Assembly (NCBI RefSeq): GCF_037154015.1
Contig: NZ_JBANRL010000001.1
Location: 62,001 to 126,000 of the forward strand
Origin: Altererythrobacter aquiaggeris
Lineage (GTDB): Bacteria; Pseudomonadota; Alphaproteobacteria; Sphingomonadales; Sphingomonadaceae
Direction of reading: 5' to 3'
Length of the DNA: 64,000 bases
In this document: positions 9,038 to 17,964 of the stretch, piece by piece
How the letters are laid out: the number at the start of each line of letters is the position of its first letter
Numbering within the stretch: the stretch's first letter is position 1
Notes under the pieces: generated by a model
Seen by the model: only the letters and a program-made list of their open reading frames with translations
What the model was told of the DNA's origin: nothing
Database searches by the model: none
Position numbers and translations under genes: made by a program

Positions 9038-9499
9038 ATGAACGCAGAATTCAAGATAGTACCCGAAGCGGTGCAAATCGCGGCTCCTGAAAACAAGGAA
9101 GCCGGACTGGATATCCTGGCGCGCGTTTTTGCGCGTGCCTATTCGCTGGATGCGGACGAGATTCTGGAATCGCTACGAGAACGTGAGCAATTGGGCAGCA
9201 CCGGATTTGGACGGGGTATCGCGATACCCCATGCGCGCGTTTCAGGATTGAAGCGTCCTATGGCGGCCTGTCTGCGGCTTGGGCAGCCGATTGATTTCGG
9301 GTCAGCAGATGGTCGGCCAGTTGATCTGATATTCGGGCTAATCTCCCCGGCGGATGCGGGTGCCGCACATTTGCAGGCTTTGGCCGCAATTTCGCGCTTG
9401 CTACGCGATGAGGCGATGCACGAAAGATTGTCAAGCGCCCCAAGCGAAGAAGCTCTGCGCGGCCTGCTCACCAACATTGCGGACCGTGACGCTGCCTGA
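9038..9499 (+). CDS. ptsN: PTS IIA-like nitrogen-regulatory protein PtsN (EIIA-Ntr)
   Basis: A 153-residue EIIA-Ntr, the terminal phospho-acceptor of the nitrogen PTS, which regulates potassium, nitrogen and stress functions through protein contacts. The phosphorylation site is His65 in GIAIPHARV, preceded by REREQLGSTGFGRG as usual for the family. The tail ISPADAGAAHLQALAAISRLLRD is also typical. No other PTS gene is in the window. The gap before it (8895-9037) shows no feature I can support. Confidence 0.93.
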   Translation: MNAEFKIVPEAVQIAAPENKEAGLDILARVFARAYSLDADEILESLREREQLGSTGFGRGIAIPHARVSGLKRPMAACLRLGQPIDFGSADGRPVDLIFGLISPADAGAAHLQALAAISRLLRDEAMHERLSSAPSEEALRGLLTNIADRDAA

Positions 9500-9521
9500 A
9501 TCTGACACTGCAGACCCGGAA

Positions 9522-9971
9522 ATGGGCGCTGCCCAGCATTTTCGCGCGCTTGAAGGACTTTACCGTTCCGCGCCGATCAACGAAAGTTTTCGCTCTCGTC
9601 TGCAAATCGAGGAGCAGGGCCAAGCGATTATCCGCTTCACAGTGGACGAGCGATGCTTTCACGCTGCCGGTGCTGCTCACGGCACTATCTATTTCAAAAT
9701 GCTCGACGATGCCGCTTTCTACGCGGCAAATACGCTTGTCACGGACCGGTTCTTGCTCACCACGTCATTCAATCTGCATTTCTCCAAACCCGTCCGCGCG
9801 GGCGATGTCACCGCATTCGGCCGCTGGGTTAGTGGCAGGCGGCGGGTCCTGGTCGCCGAATCGCGGTTGGTAGATGCGGACGGTGAGGAAATCGGGCGCG
9901 GGACAGGCACATTCATGCGCTCGCGCATCCCCCTCTCGACATTGCCAGGCTACCGGACGGCAGGGGCCTGA
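9522..9971 (+). CDS. PaaI-family hotdog thioesterase
   Basis: About 149 residues forming a single hotdog domain of the PaaI type, which hydrolyses acyl- or aryl-CoA thioesters. Visible: AAGAAHGTIYFKMLDDAAFYAANT, with the HG-x-D/E-like central helix, and LTTSFNLHFSKPVRAGDVTAFGRW. I chose ATG 9522. A GTG at 9486 would add 12 residues and overlap the ptsN stop by 14 bases, which is also plausible. The stop is one base from the DUF1491 start. The substrate is not predictable from sequence. Confidence 0.8.
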   Translation: MGAAQHFRALEGLYRSAPINESFRSRLQIEEQGQAIIRFTVDERCFHAAGAAHGTIYFKMLDDAAFYAANTLVTDRFLLTTSFNLHFSKPVRAGDVTAFGRWVSGRRRVLVAESRLVDADGEEIGRGTGTFMRSRIPLSTLPGYRTAGA

Positions 9972-9972
9972 T

Positions 9973-10311
9973 TTGGATACCCGCTTGCCTGCACATCTGG
10001 AAATCAGCGGGCTGATCCGGTCGGTTCAGGCCGCCGGCGGCTTTGCAACGGTTATTGCAAAAGGTGAACGCGACGCCGGAACGATACTGATCGTCACATT
10101 GGAAAAGAATGGGCACCAGAGGCTGTTCGAGCGGATGCCGCAGCTGGACGGTTCGCGCAATTTTATTGCGTCACGCGAAATGGACGTAGATAACCCTATG
10201 GAATTTCAGGATTATTTGTCCCGCCGGGCCAAACAAGATCGGGACATCTGGATTTTGGAGCTGGATATCGCGGATGCAGAACGGTTCATCGTTAATGTCG
10301 GATCGGTTTAG
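9973..10311 (+). CDS. DUF1491 family protein
   Basis: A 112-residue cytosolic protein of the alphaproteobacterial DUF1491 family. The conserved start DTRLPAHLEISGLIRSVQ, then GGFATVIAKGERDAGTILIV and the C-terminal SRRAKQDRDIWILELDI are visible. The frame is open for 33 codons upstream but the only sensible start is TTG 9973, one base after the thioesterase stop and behind AGGGG. The function of the family is unknown. Coupling to the thioesterase suggests shared expression only. Confidence 0.85.
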   Translation: MDTRLPAHLEISGLIRSVQAAGGFATVIAKGERDAGTILIVTLEKNGHQRLFERMPQLDGSRNFIASREMDVDNPMEFQDYLSRRAKQDRDIWILELDIADAERFIVNVGSV

Positions 10312-10507
10312 TTGACTTAACGTTTACGTCAGCTATTTGGCCTGTCGAACACCAGACGCGTATGCAGCGTAGCAGATAATAAGATCTGTTCAGCAGGCAC
10401 GCAGACGGGGAACGGCCGGCAGGCCCACTACGACCCGACCTGATAGAATCGACACAACAGGGTCCAACCTGCGACAGAGCCCGTTCACCGCTCAAAAGAC
10501 GAACAAC

Positions 10508-11194
10508 ATGAGCCGAAAGACCAAGCGGGCTGGCGTTGTCGCCGTGGCCGCCACCCTGATTACAACCTTCGCCCTGTCGGAAAGTTCCGGCGTGGCAGCA
10601 GAGGCAGCCGATTCGGCGCCCGCGATCCAGTTTAGCGATCCTGAATTTCAGGGTGCTGCCAATCAAGCCTTCATTTCCGAAGAATTGGTCCAACCACTTC
10701 CCGCTGGGGAACCAGCCACGGAAACCGAAGCCGGGGCCCAAGCCGCTGACTCAGATCAACCGGCACCGGCAAACGCAGGCTCGCTTCGTGAGCTCGTTTC
10801 CGAAACGACAACGTCAGGCAAACTGTCCAGCAACCTTCATTGTCTTGCCAGCGCAGTGTATTTCGAATCCCGCGGCGAACCGCTTGATGGCCAGTTGGCT
10901 GTTGCTGCGGTAATCATCAATCGCGCTGATAACCGTCAGTTTCCTTCGGATTATTGCGGCGTTGTCACGCAGCGATCTCAGTTTTCTTTTGTAAAAGGTG
11001 GCCGAATTCCGGCACCGCGCACCGGCAGCAGTGCATGGCGCAAGGCGAAAGCCATCGCCACAATCGCGCATGAGGGCACCTGGCAGAGTGAAGCGGGCGA
11101 TTCGCTTTATTTCCATGCGACTTATGTAAAACCACGCTGGGCCCGTACAAAAACGGCGCGCGCCACGATCAGAACGCACGTATTCTACCGTTAG
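10508..11194 (+). CDS. SleB-type cell wall hydrolase, secreted
   Basis: A 228-residue exported protein. It has a signal-like N-terminus (VVAVAATLITTFALSESSGVAA), a low-complexity linker to about residue 108, then a Hydrolase_2/SleB domain. LHCLASAVYFESRGEPLDGQLAVAAVIINR carries the catalytic Glu120, QFSFVKGG follows, and SLYFHATYVKPRW closes the domain. SleB proteins are lytic transglycosylases of peptidoglycan. In non-sporing alphaproteobacteria such proteins act in wall remodelling rather than germination. A 196-base gap precedes it, so it probably has its own promoter. A strong hairpin terminator follows. Confidence 0.9.
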   Translation: MSRKTKRAGVVAVAATLITTFALSESSGVAAEAADSAPAIQFSDPEFQGAANQAFISEELVQPLPAGEPATETEAGAQAADSDQPAPANAGSLRELVSETTTSGKLSSNLHCLASAVYFESRGEPLDGQLAVAAVIINRADNRQFPSDYCGVVTQRSQFSFVKGGRIPAPRTGSSAWRKAKAIATIAHEGTWQSEAGDSLYFHATYVKPRWARTKTARATIRTHVFYR

Positions 11195-11240
11195 TCGCGT
11201 GTTTTCCCTCTGATTACCAAGCAGAAGCGCAATGAACAGG

Positions 11241-11280
11241 AAGGCTCTCGTCCCTACCAGGGATCGGGGGCCTTTTGTTT
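11241..11280 (+). terminator. Rho-independent terminator after the SleB-type hydrolase
   Basis: A long hairpin: AAGGC pairs with GCCTT, TCTCG with CGGGG through two G-U pairs, and TCCCT with AGGGA around a three-base loop. There is one unpaired T. It is followed by TTTTGTTT. It begins 46 bases after the hydrolase stop. Confidence 0.8.
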
Positions 11281-11337
11281 GTCCGCCAGTTGTCTCACGC
11301 CCGTCCGCCGCCCGCCCGTCGGATAACGTGCGAAAGT

Positions 11338-12126
11338 TCAGGCGGGCGCCAGTTCCACCCAGACGGGTGTATGGTCGCTGGCACGTTCGCGGCCGCGAAA
11401 CTCCTTATCGACCCCGGCCGCGGTCATGCGGTCCGCCAATTCGGGTGAAAGCAGCAAATGGTCGATGCGGAAGCCGTGATCGCGCTGCCAAGCTCCGCGT
11501 TGATAATCCCAATAAGTCCACACGCCACCGCGCGGGTTGAGCGTTTCGATTGCATCGGTCCAGCCGCCGGCAAGCAGGCGGAAATACGCATCGCGCGATT
11601 CGGGCTGGGTCAGCGCGTCATCAGCCATGGCGCGGACCGAATATGTGTCCTTGGCTTCCGGAATGACGTTGAAATCCCCCAGCACTATCGTCGGTATTTC
11701 CAGATCCCACAAATGTTTCATCCGCACGCGCAGACGCTCCATCCACGCCAGCTTGTAATCGAACTTGGGTCCCGGCTGCGGATTCCCGTTGGGTAGGTAA
11801 ATACAGGCAATCCGCACACCATTCACGTCAGCTTCGAGATAACGCGATTGTTCATCGTCGGGATCATCGTCTGATAGCCTGGGCAGCCCTCGCTGTTTTT
11901 CGACTGGAAGCACACCGTCGGCAAGGATTGCCACCCCGTTGAAACTTTTCTGGCCGTGCCAGATCGATTTGTAGCCGATCTTTTCGAATTCTTCTGCCGG
12001 AAACCCGTCATCCATCGTCTTGATTTCCTGCAGGCAAGCGACTGCAGGACGTGTTTCCTCCAACCATTCAAGCAAGCGCGGCAACCGAGCCTTGATCCCG
12101 TTGATATTGTAGGTGGCAATTTTCAT
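11338..12126 (-). CDS. xthA: Exodeoxyribonuclease III
   Basis: A 262-residue ExoIII-family AP endonuclease/3' exonuclease for base-excision repair. Catalytic features in order: N7 in TYNINGIKARL, Glu34 in CLQEIK, the GVAIL strand, YLPNGNP, VLGDFNVIPE with the Asp/Asn pair, the DYQRG-A-W loop and the terminal SDHTPVWVEL with catalytic Asp-His. Length and start fit the family. It faces the SleB gene and its terminator. erpA lies upstream on the same strand after 76 bases. Confidence 0.96.
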   Translation of the reverse strand: MKIATYNINGIKARLPRLLEWLEETRPAVACLQEIKTMDDGFPAEEFEKIGYKSIWHGQKSFNGVAILADGVLPVEKQRGLPRLSDDDPDDEQSRYLEADVNGVRIACIYLPNGNPQPGPKFDYKLAWMERLRVRMKHLWDLEIPTIVLGDFNVIPEAKDTYSVRAMADDALTQPESRDAYFRLLAGGWTDAIETLNPRGGVWTYWDYQRGAWQRDHGFRIDHLLLSPELADRMTAAGVDKEFRGRERASDHTPVWVELAPA

Positions 12127-12202
12127 GACCCGGTGTTTAGCCGCATCTCGGCAACCGCGTCCATCACGCTCCGGCCAAAAATCGCCGGTATGGCAGGTAG
12201 TC

Positions 12203-12535
12203 CTAGATTCCGAAGCTGGAGCCGCATCCGCAACCGGCGGCAGCTTGCGGATTTTCGACTTTGAACGCTGCGCCGCCTAGCGATTCGACGAAATCCACCG
12301 TGCTTCCTGCGACCAGATCAAGGCTGACCGGATCGACGACCAGACGAACGCCATCGGTTTCACTGATCATGTCGTCGCTGTCAGGAAAATCGGCCAGATC
12401 GAATTTGTATTGAAAGCCGGAACAACCCCCTCCCTCCACCGAAAGGCGCAATATCGCCGGCCTGGCCTGTTTTTCGGCAATGGCAGCCACGCGTTTCGCC
12501 GCGTTGGCAGTTAATGAAAGTTGGGGCATGTCCAT
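12203..12535 (-). CDS. erpA: A-type iron-sulfur carrier ErpA
   Basis: A 110-residue HesB/IscA-family carrier that passes Fe-S clusters to apo-proteins. The three cluster cysteines are present: Cys38 (GGGCSGFQY) and Cys102/Cys104 (CGCGSSF). The body motif SLDLVAGSTVDFVESLGG favours the ErpA branch over SufA. A separate SufA is encoded at 43265-43633, so the genome has at least two A-type carriers. An alternative start two codons in (MPQLSL) is possible. Confidence 0.92.
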   Translation of the reverse strand: MDMPQLSLTANAAKRVAAIAEKQARPAILRLSVEGGGCSGFQYKFDLADFPDSDDMISETDGVRLVVDPVSLDLVAGSTVDFVESLGGAAFKVENPQAAAGCGCGSSFGI

Positions 12536-12566
12536 GCTACTGATGTAGGGTTACGCGGCGCGCTTC

Positions 12567-12998
12567 TCAAGCGGTCTGGATGTAAGACCGCATCGCCTCG
12601 GCTTCGCTCTGGACTTCATCGATCCGAGATTTTACCAGATCGCCGATCGAAATGAATCCCTGCATATTGTCCCCCTCGATTACCGGCAGATGGCGAATGC
12701 GCCGCCGCGTCATCAATGCAAGCGCGTGGTCAACCTTGGTGTCGGGCGTCACAGTGATGGGATCCTTGGTCATCACTTCGCTGATTTCGCGGTCAAGACA
12801 AAGTGCGCCTTCTGCAGCAAGTTTGTAAATAACATCGCGTTCGGAAAATATCCCGACCACCCGGCCATCCTGCATGACCGGCAGTGCACCGATGCGTTTT
12901 TCCGCGAGAAGAGCAATTACATCACGCACCTTCATCCCGACGTCGCAAGTGATGATATCACTGCTGTCACGGCTTACGATCAAGCGGAATACTTCCAT
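12567..12998 (-). CDS. Two-CBS-domain protein
   Basis: A 143-residue protein made of a CBS pair (about residues 12-65 and 75-130). Each repeat is recognisable: VRDVIALLAEKRIGALPVMQDGRVVGIFSERDVI and ALALMTRRRIRHLPVIEGDNMQGFISIGDLV. Stand-alone CBS pairs bind adenine nucleotides and regulate partners; the partner is unknown. The frame runs 23 codons further upstream, but ATG 12998 gives the usual compact start. It lies 31 bases before erpA on the same strand. Confidence 0.88.
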   Translation of the reverse strand: MEVFRLIVSRDSSDIITCDVGMKVRDVIALLAEKRIGALPVMQDGRVVGIFSERDVIYKLAAEGALCLDREISEVMTKDPITVTPDTKVDHALALMTRRRIRHLPVIEGDNMQGFISIGDLVKSRIDEVQSEAEAMRSYIQTA

Positions 12999-13118
12999 TT
13001 TTGCTTCGCTCCTGCGGTTACTTCGGCACAAAACATGCCACGTAATCGGGTGAAATGCGAATCGCATTCCGGCACAGCGGTTTTACAAGGACAATTGCCA
13101 AATCCGCCTGGCGCTCCC

Positions 13119-13424
13119 ATGTCAGCCTTCATGGTACCGAAATCACCACTTGATGACCCTCAAAAAGCCGCTTTCGCATGGGCCCGCTATCGCCGCCTCA
13201 TGCGGTTCATGCTGGGTGTGACATCGGGTGTTGTGCTGATTGCGCTGGCACTGCTTTACAAAAACGGACCCAGCGTTTCGGTCCATTTCTATATTGCCGT
13301 GGCGCTGGGTATCGGCTTCATGATGTTGCTGACCGCTGCATTGATGGGTCTGGTGTTCCTGTCAAACGGCACGGGACACGACGAATCGATTTCTGACCCG
13401 CTCAACAAGGATGACGCACTTTAG
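13119..13424 (+). CDS. Small two-helix membrane protein, function unknown
   Basis: About 101 residues. After a polar start with a basic patch (WARYRRLMRF) come two hydrophobic segments, roughly FMLGVTSGVVLIALALLY and FYIAVALGIGFMMLLTAALMG, then a short acidic tail. The same frame opens far upstream antisense to the CBS gene, which I treat as chance. ATG 13119 or ATG 13131 (MVPKSPLDD) are the real candidates. It ends five bases from the convergent ferredoxin gene. I do not recognise a function. Confidence 0.7.
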   Translation: MSAFMVPKSPLDDPQKAAFAWARYRRLMRFMLGVTSGVVLIALALLYKNGPSVSVHFYIAVALGIGFMMLLTAALMGLVFLSNGTGHDESISDPLNKDDAL

Positions 13425-13429
13425 GGTTG

Positions 13430-13807
13430 CTACGTTTTGGCCTGTTGGAGACGGTAGGCATCTACCGGCCGCCCACCGATCAGATGTTCCTGGATAATCT
13501 GCTCCAGAACGGTTTCAGTGCAGCTGTGATACCAGACGTTTTCCGGCCAGACGACAGCGATCGGGCCTGCCGCACATAATTGCAGACAGTCTGCCTTGGT
13601 CCGCGCAATACCGCCGCTGACGCCGCTTTTCGGACCGACAAGACCGAGCTGCTTAAGTCTCTTTTTCAAGTAGCTCCATGACTTCTTCCCGGTTTCGCGG
13701 TCACAACATTTCTGCTTTTCAGACACCGCGCACAGAAAGATGTGGCGCTGCGTTTCTTCGCCGCCAATCTTCGCCAACGCTGTTTTTGCCTTACGCAGAT
13801 CTTTCAT
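13430..13807 (-). CDS. Thioredoxin-like [2Fe-2S] ferredoxin domain protein
   Basis: A 125-residue protein of the Shethna-type/thioredoxin-fold 2Fe-2S ferredoxins. [14 protein letters not shown] gives the first cysteine group, and [26 protein letters not shown] gives the second. The C-terminal ILEQ-like region and hydrophobic VWYHSCTE are typical. These proteins act as low-molecular-weight electron carriers with unassigned partners. It lies 10 bases after the S9 peptidase stop going upstream on the same strand. The suf operon in this window would supply its cluster. Confidence 0.82.
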   Translation of the reverse strand: MKDLRKAKTALAKIGGEETQRHIFLCAVSEKQKCCDRETGKKSWSYLKKRLKQLGLVGPKSGVSGGIARTKADCLQLCAAGPIAVVWPENVWYHSCTETVLEQIIQEHLIGGRPVDAYRLQQAKT

Positions 13808-13817
13808 CGGCCAAGGC

Positions 13818-15926
13818 TCATTCTGCAGTCCAGCGTTTCAACCAGTCAAAAACCGTGTTGTGCCATTGTAGCGAATTTTTCGGCTTCAATACCCAATGGT
13901 TTTCGTCCGGGAAAACCAGCAACTGTGACGGGATCTGTTTTTCCTGCAATGCCGTGAAGCTGGCGATGCCCTGTGTGTAAGGGACTCGGTAATCTTTTTC
14001 ACCGGTAATCACGAGCATGGGGGTTTGCCAGTTTGCGACGTGATTAACCGGGTTCCATTTTTCGTAAAGTTCAGGATTTTCGGAATAGGAACCGCCAAAA
14101 TCCCACTTCGGAAACCACAATTCTTCAGTCGTGTAATAAAAGCTGCGCATGTCAAACAGCCCGTCGTGCTGAACCAGGCAGTCAAACCGGTCGGACCAGT
14201 TACCTGCGATCCAGTTCATCATATAACCGCCATATGATGCCCCCATGGCGCAGGCCCTGTCGCCGTCGATAGTGCTGTCGAGCTCTAGCGCAGCGGCCAA
14301 TCCTTTTTGCAGGTCCTCCAGCGGCTTGCCGCCCCAGTCCTGATTGATGCTGTCGGTAAAATCCTGTCCGTATCCGGTCGATCCATGAAAATCGATGGAG
14401 ATCACGGCATATCCCTGGCTTGCAACCACGCGCGGGTTCCAGCGGCTCGACCACCCGTCGTTGAACGACCCTTGCGGCCCGCCATGGACGTATAGAATTG
14501 CCGGAATTGTCTTATCCGCCATCGCAGCGGGCCGGGTTATCTGGCCCCAGACCGTATCGCCGCCGGCCCCTGTGAAGCTGAACCGCCGGGTTGTGACGCC
14601 AGCCAGCCCGGCCAGCGCTGCATCCGTATCACGATAGGTAATCCGCCGCCCGGGCTGCCCGCCTTGCGAAACATAAACATCCGAAGGCGCTTCAATGGTG
14701 CTTCGCGTAAACACCAGCCTGTCGCCGGGCAGCGCGGCGGCAATGCCGATCTGCCCTTCGCGGCCCGGTGCAAGAGACAAACGGGTAACGCTGCCGGTTT
14801 TTACATCTATCCGGAATGCAGGCGTATCGAGTATTTCCTGCGCCGTGGCGATGATATGCTGTGAATCCGGTGTCCAGGTCAGCGACCCTACCGAACGATC
14901 CCAGTCAGGTGTCAAGATGCGGGTCTGCCCGGTGCCAAGATCGCGCAGCATCACTCTCAACCGGTCAGCTTCGTATCCTGCGCGTTCCATCGCGGCATAC
15001 GCAAGATATTTGCCGTCGGGAGAGGGTGATGGTAAAGTATCCATTGCCTGATTGGCTGCGGTCATATTCACCGGCGCAGCGCCCGACAGGTCCGAGGCAT
15101 AGATATCGACATTGGTCGAATAGGGCTCATTTCGATCCTTGACGCGGGCAGCAAAATAGATGCTGCGACTGTCGGCGCCCCAGGCAATATCCTCTCCCCC
15201 GCCAAACGGTCTCGTGGGGGTATTGGCGATCAGCGCATCGTCTCCGGGGGGGCCATCCAGCGCGGCGCCTTTGGTCGCCGTACCGCTGCTGATATCGAAT
15301 ACGAACACACGGCCATATTCGCCCGGCGTTTCGTAAGCGTCCCAATGTCGCACAAAACCGGCATCGCCTTCGAACAGCATTCCTGACCCGGGGCCGGTCA
15401 AACTGCTATTACCGCCCTCGTCGCAGCCGAAAGTCCGGCATTCGCGGGCAATTTTCCCGAACACCGCAATCTTCGAAGAATTGGGCGAGATATGGAAGCC
15501 GTTCACATCGACTTGGAAATTCGTGACCTGCGAAATTGCGCTTACAGCGCCCTTCGCATCTAGGCCGGCACGCCAGACCTGCGAGGTTCCGCCTTCGCCG
15601 CGTGACGACAGAAAATAAATCTGCCCGTCCGAAGCAAAGGCGAGATCGCTCGCATCTCCGGACAGGTCCAGCTCGACCGGGTCGGTCCCCGCACGGGTTA
15701 TGTCCTGCAAATAAATGGCTGTGGCGCGCTCGTAACTTTCGGGATCGGTTCGGGTAATCGTATAGATCACCTTCCGACCGTCAGGACTGGCTGACGACAT
15801 TGCAACGCGCGGCATGGTCACAAGGTCTTGTGCCGTCATGGCTCTGGGCTGCGGTACCGCATCCTGCGCGAAAGCAGGTGAGGCCAATATAAGCGAAAGG
15901 GCGGTGAAGCCGAAAGTCTTGATCAT
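13818..15926 (-). CDS. S9 family serine peptidase (acylaminoacyl-peptidase-like), exported
   Basis: A 702-residue prolyl-oligopeptidase-family enzyme. A signal peptide ([20 protein letters not shown]) is followed by a WD40-like beta-propeller domain (about 40-420). The C-terminal alpha/beta hydrolase domain carries the triad: Ser in MGASYGGYM, Asp in [12 protein letters not shown] and His in DENHWVLKP. The oxyanion region [10 protein letters not shown] is intact. The frame extends 83 codons upstream into the PopZ-like gene, but ATG 15926 begins the signal peptide exactly. It likely degrades peptides in the periplasm. Confidence 0.93.
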   Translation of the reverse strand: MIKTFGFTALSLILASPAFAQDAVPQPRAMTAQDLVTMPRVAMSSASPDGRKVIYTITRTDPESYERATAIYLQDITRAGTDPVELDLSGDASDLAFASDGQIYFLSSRGEGGTSQVWRAGLDAKGAVSAISQVTNFQVDVNGFHISPNSSKIAVFGKIARECRTFGCDEGGNSSLTGPGSGMLFEGDAGFVRHWDAYETPGEYGRVFVFDISSGTATKGAALDGPPGDDALIANTPTRPFGGGEDIAWGADSRSIYFAARVKDRNEPYSTNVDIYASDLSGAAPVNMTAANQAMDTLPSPSPDGKYLAYAAMERAGYEADRLRVMLRDLGTGQTRILTPDWDRSVGSLTWTPDSQHIIATAQEILDTPAFRIDVKTGSVTRLSLAPGREGQIGIAAALPGDRLVFTRSTIEAPSDVYVSQGGQPGRRITYRDTDAALAGLAGVTTRRFSFTGAGGDTVWGQITRPAAMADKTIPAILYVHGGPQGSFNDGWSSRWNPRVVASQGYAVISIDFHGSTGYGQDFTDSINQDWGGKPLEDLQKGLAAALELDSTIDGDRACAMGASYGGYMMNWIAGNWSDRFDCLVQHDGLFDMRSFYYTTEELWFPKWDFGGSYSENPELYEKWNPVNHVANWQTPMLVITGEKDYRVPYTQGIASFTALQEKQIPSQLLVFPDENHWVLKPKNSLQWHNTVFDWLKRWTAE

Positions 15927-15972
15927 GCTGCGGAAACTAGCGGCTAGTTTGCCACGTGCAAGCGATTTGCCT

Positions 15973-16467
15973 TTAGCCGCGTTTACCCGCGATACGGGCA
16001 ATTTCGGCGGCGACCATTTTTTCAACCATTGGTGGCAAGTTCGTGTCGAGCCACTGGGCCAGCATCGGACGAAGCATCTCGCGCACCATCCCTTCCAGCG
16101 ACGTTTCTCCGGAACGGACGATCTGCGGTTGGACGCCGGGTTTTGCAAGCATGGCAAGCGCTTCGAAATTTTCACGCATCGAACCGCGGGTGGTTTCGGC
16201 TGTCAGCGGCTCGCTCTGATCCGGATCGCTTGAATCGCAGGGTTGCTCGACAAATTCGGCTGATCCGAGATCCAGAATTTCATCGTCACCCGTATCGCGA
16301 TCGTCCGAAAGATCGGGAGCAGCGATTGCCTCCGCTTCATCCTTGCGGCGCACACGCGCCTGGGCGGCGTCGAGGCGATTATCGCGCGCAATCACCTTCT
16401 TTATGGATTCGAGAATTTCCTCGACCGAAGCTTCGCCGTGTTGCTGCATTCTAGCCACCCCTGACAT
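15973..16467 (-). CDS. DUF2497/PopZ-like polar organizing protein
   Basis: A 164-residue protein with the three-part PopZ layout: a short conserved N-terminal helix (SVEEILESIKKVIARDN), a long acidic disordered middle rich in Asp, Glu and Ser, and a C-terminal helical block (LEGMVREMLRPMLAQWLDTNLPPMVEKMVAAEIARI). In Caulobacter PopZ this C-terminus self-assembles into a polar matrix that tethers the centromere. GAAGG precedes ATG 16467. The gene starts eight bases after the tolC stop. Assignment to DUF2497 is secure; a polar function here is inference. Confidence 0.85.
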   Translation of the reverse strand: MSGVARMQQHGEASVEEILESIKKVIARDNRLDAAQARVRRKDEAEAIAAPDLSDDRDTGDDEILDLGSAEFVEQPCDSSDPDQSEPLTAETTRGSMRENFEALAMLAKPGVQPQIVRSGETSLEGMVREMLRPMLAQWLDTNLPPMVEKMVAAEIARIAGKRG

Positions 16468-16474
16468 TCTGCCT

Positions 16475-17962
16475 TCAATAAACGCCGTCTTCTGCGTCCG
16501 ATTCACCGTCTGCAGGGATTTCGCCATCTTGAGGCGGCGAGTCAACGGTGCTGGTTGAAACCGCTGCCGGTGCCGGGTCGCGGTCCCAGTCCCACCAACT
16601 GCCCTCCACGCGCTGATAATTGACATCTGCATCGTACAGCGGAACGTCGTCACCCAGGCCCAGATCGCGGGCTTCGGCGCGGCCCATTGCAGCCAGCAGG
16701 CTAAAGCCAGCAACATATGCGTTGCGCCGCGCGGTCACCAGTTGGACGCGCGCGGATAACAATTCGCGTTCTGCATCCAGAATATCCAGCACAGTGCGGT
16801 TGCCGACCGTATTTTCGGCCCGCGTGCCTTCCAGGCTTAGCTCGGCCGCAGACACCGCTGTCTGCGTTGCAAGGATAATGCTGTTGGCGGCGCGCCAGCT
16901 GGAATAGGACGCCCTTACCTGTGCGATAACCCCGCGTTCGGCGGCAATTTCATTCTCGAGCGCGGCGGACGACCGCGCCTGCGCCTGCCGTTGAAGCGCA
17001 GCCACTCGTCCGCCGTTGAAAATGGGAATCGAAGCGCGAATACCGGCCTGCGCAGATGTTTGTGCCTGATCAATGGTCGGTCCGACACCGCCGCCGCCCA
17101 GCGTGCCAAGATAATTGGCATAGTCACCGCCGGAAAACAGACTTACCGACGGCAAACGGCCCGCGCCGGCTACGTCAATATCATAGTCTGACGCCGCAGC
17201 GCGTTCGCGGGCAGCAATCAGGTCCGGATTGTTTTCAAGCGCGATGTCCACTGCTTCGGCGACATTGTCCGGAAGGCCGGGCAATGGTGGCGGAGGCTGG
17301 AGATTGTCGGGCACATCCCCGACCAACTCGATATAGGTCTCGCGCGCGCCGATCAGATTGGCCCGCGCGCTTTCCAGGTCGCTTTGCGAGGTGGACAGCC
17401 GTGACTGGGATTGTGCCACATCCGTGCGGGTCAGATCACCGATTTCGAACCGGTCGCTGGTCGCCTGGAGATTGATGGACAGGACATCGACGTTGTTCAG
17501 CGACAGGCCGACAACCGCCTGCTGCAGGAGTACATCCATATACGCAGCGACAACCTGCGAAAAAAGCGAACTTTCGGTTCCCCGCAGGTCAGCCTGTCCT
17601 GCTTCGACCCGCGTCTCCGCGGCGCGCACCGAATATTTGACTGCGCCGCCCGAATAGACCGGCACCGCCAGATCGACCCGCGCTCCGACGACCCGCTCCG
17701 GCGCGGTGAAGTTGGCGGTCGATTGTTTCAGAAATTCGGTGTAGTTGGCCGACCCGTTGACACTGGGGCGCCCGAAAGATTTCTCGAGCGGAACATTCTC
17801 GTCAGTGGCCCGCTGGTTGGCCCGTGCTGCCTGAAGTGTGGGATTGGTCTGGTAGGCGCCGATCAAGGCTTCCTTCAGCGTATCGGCATGGGCTGGCGCG
17901 GACAGCGCGAACAAAGACACGGCAAGAAGCAGCGAAGCTGATTTGTTCCCCCATAGAACCAT
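16475..17962 (-). CDS. tolC: TolC-family outer membrane efflux/type I secretion channel
   Basis: A 495-residue TolC protein. The signal peptide ends APAHA, and DTLKEALIGAYQTNPTLQAARANQRATDE opens the first repeat. Two OEP repeats of long coiled-coil helices follow, with ENTVGNRTVLDILDAERELLSARVQLVTARRNAYVAGFSLLAAMG as the strongly conserved second-repeat signature. A Pro/Ser/Thr-rich acidic tail follows the barrel region. It starts two bases after the upstream methyltransferase-like gene with GGAG in that gene's last codons, so the two are translationally linked. No inner-membrane partner is in the window. Confidence 0.92.
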   Translation of the reverse strand: MVLWGNKSASLLLAVSLFALSAPAHADTLKEALIGAYQTNPTLQAARANQRATDENVPLEKSFGRPSVNGSANYTEFLKQSTANFTAPERVVGARVDLAVPVYSGGAVKYSVRAAETRVEAGQADLRGTESSLFSQVVAAYMDVLLQQAVVGLSLNNVDVLSINLQATSDRFEIGDLTRTDVAQSQSRLSTSQSDLESARANLIGARETYIELVGDVPDNLQPPPPLPGLPDNVAEAVDIALENNPDLIAARERAAASDYDIDVAGAGRLPSVSLFSGGDYANYLGTLGGGGVGPTIDQAQTSAQAGIRASIPIFNGGRVAALQRQAQARSSAALENEIAAERGVIAQVRASYSSWRAANSIILATQTAVSAAELSLEGTRAENTVGNRTVLDILDAERELLSARVQLVTARRNAYVAGFSLLAAMGRAEARDLGLGDDVPLYDADVNYQRVEGSWWDWDRDPAPAAVSTSTVDSPPQDGEIPADGESDAEDGVY

Positions 17963-17964
17963 TA

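Noticed and set aside
12690-13118. Long N-terminal extension of the small membrane protein
   Set aside because: It is antisense to the CBS protein and shows no conserved feature; the membrane protein is complete from 13119.
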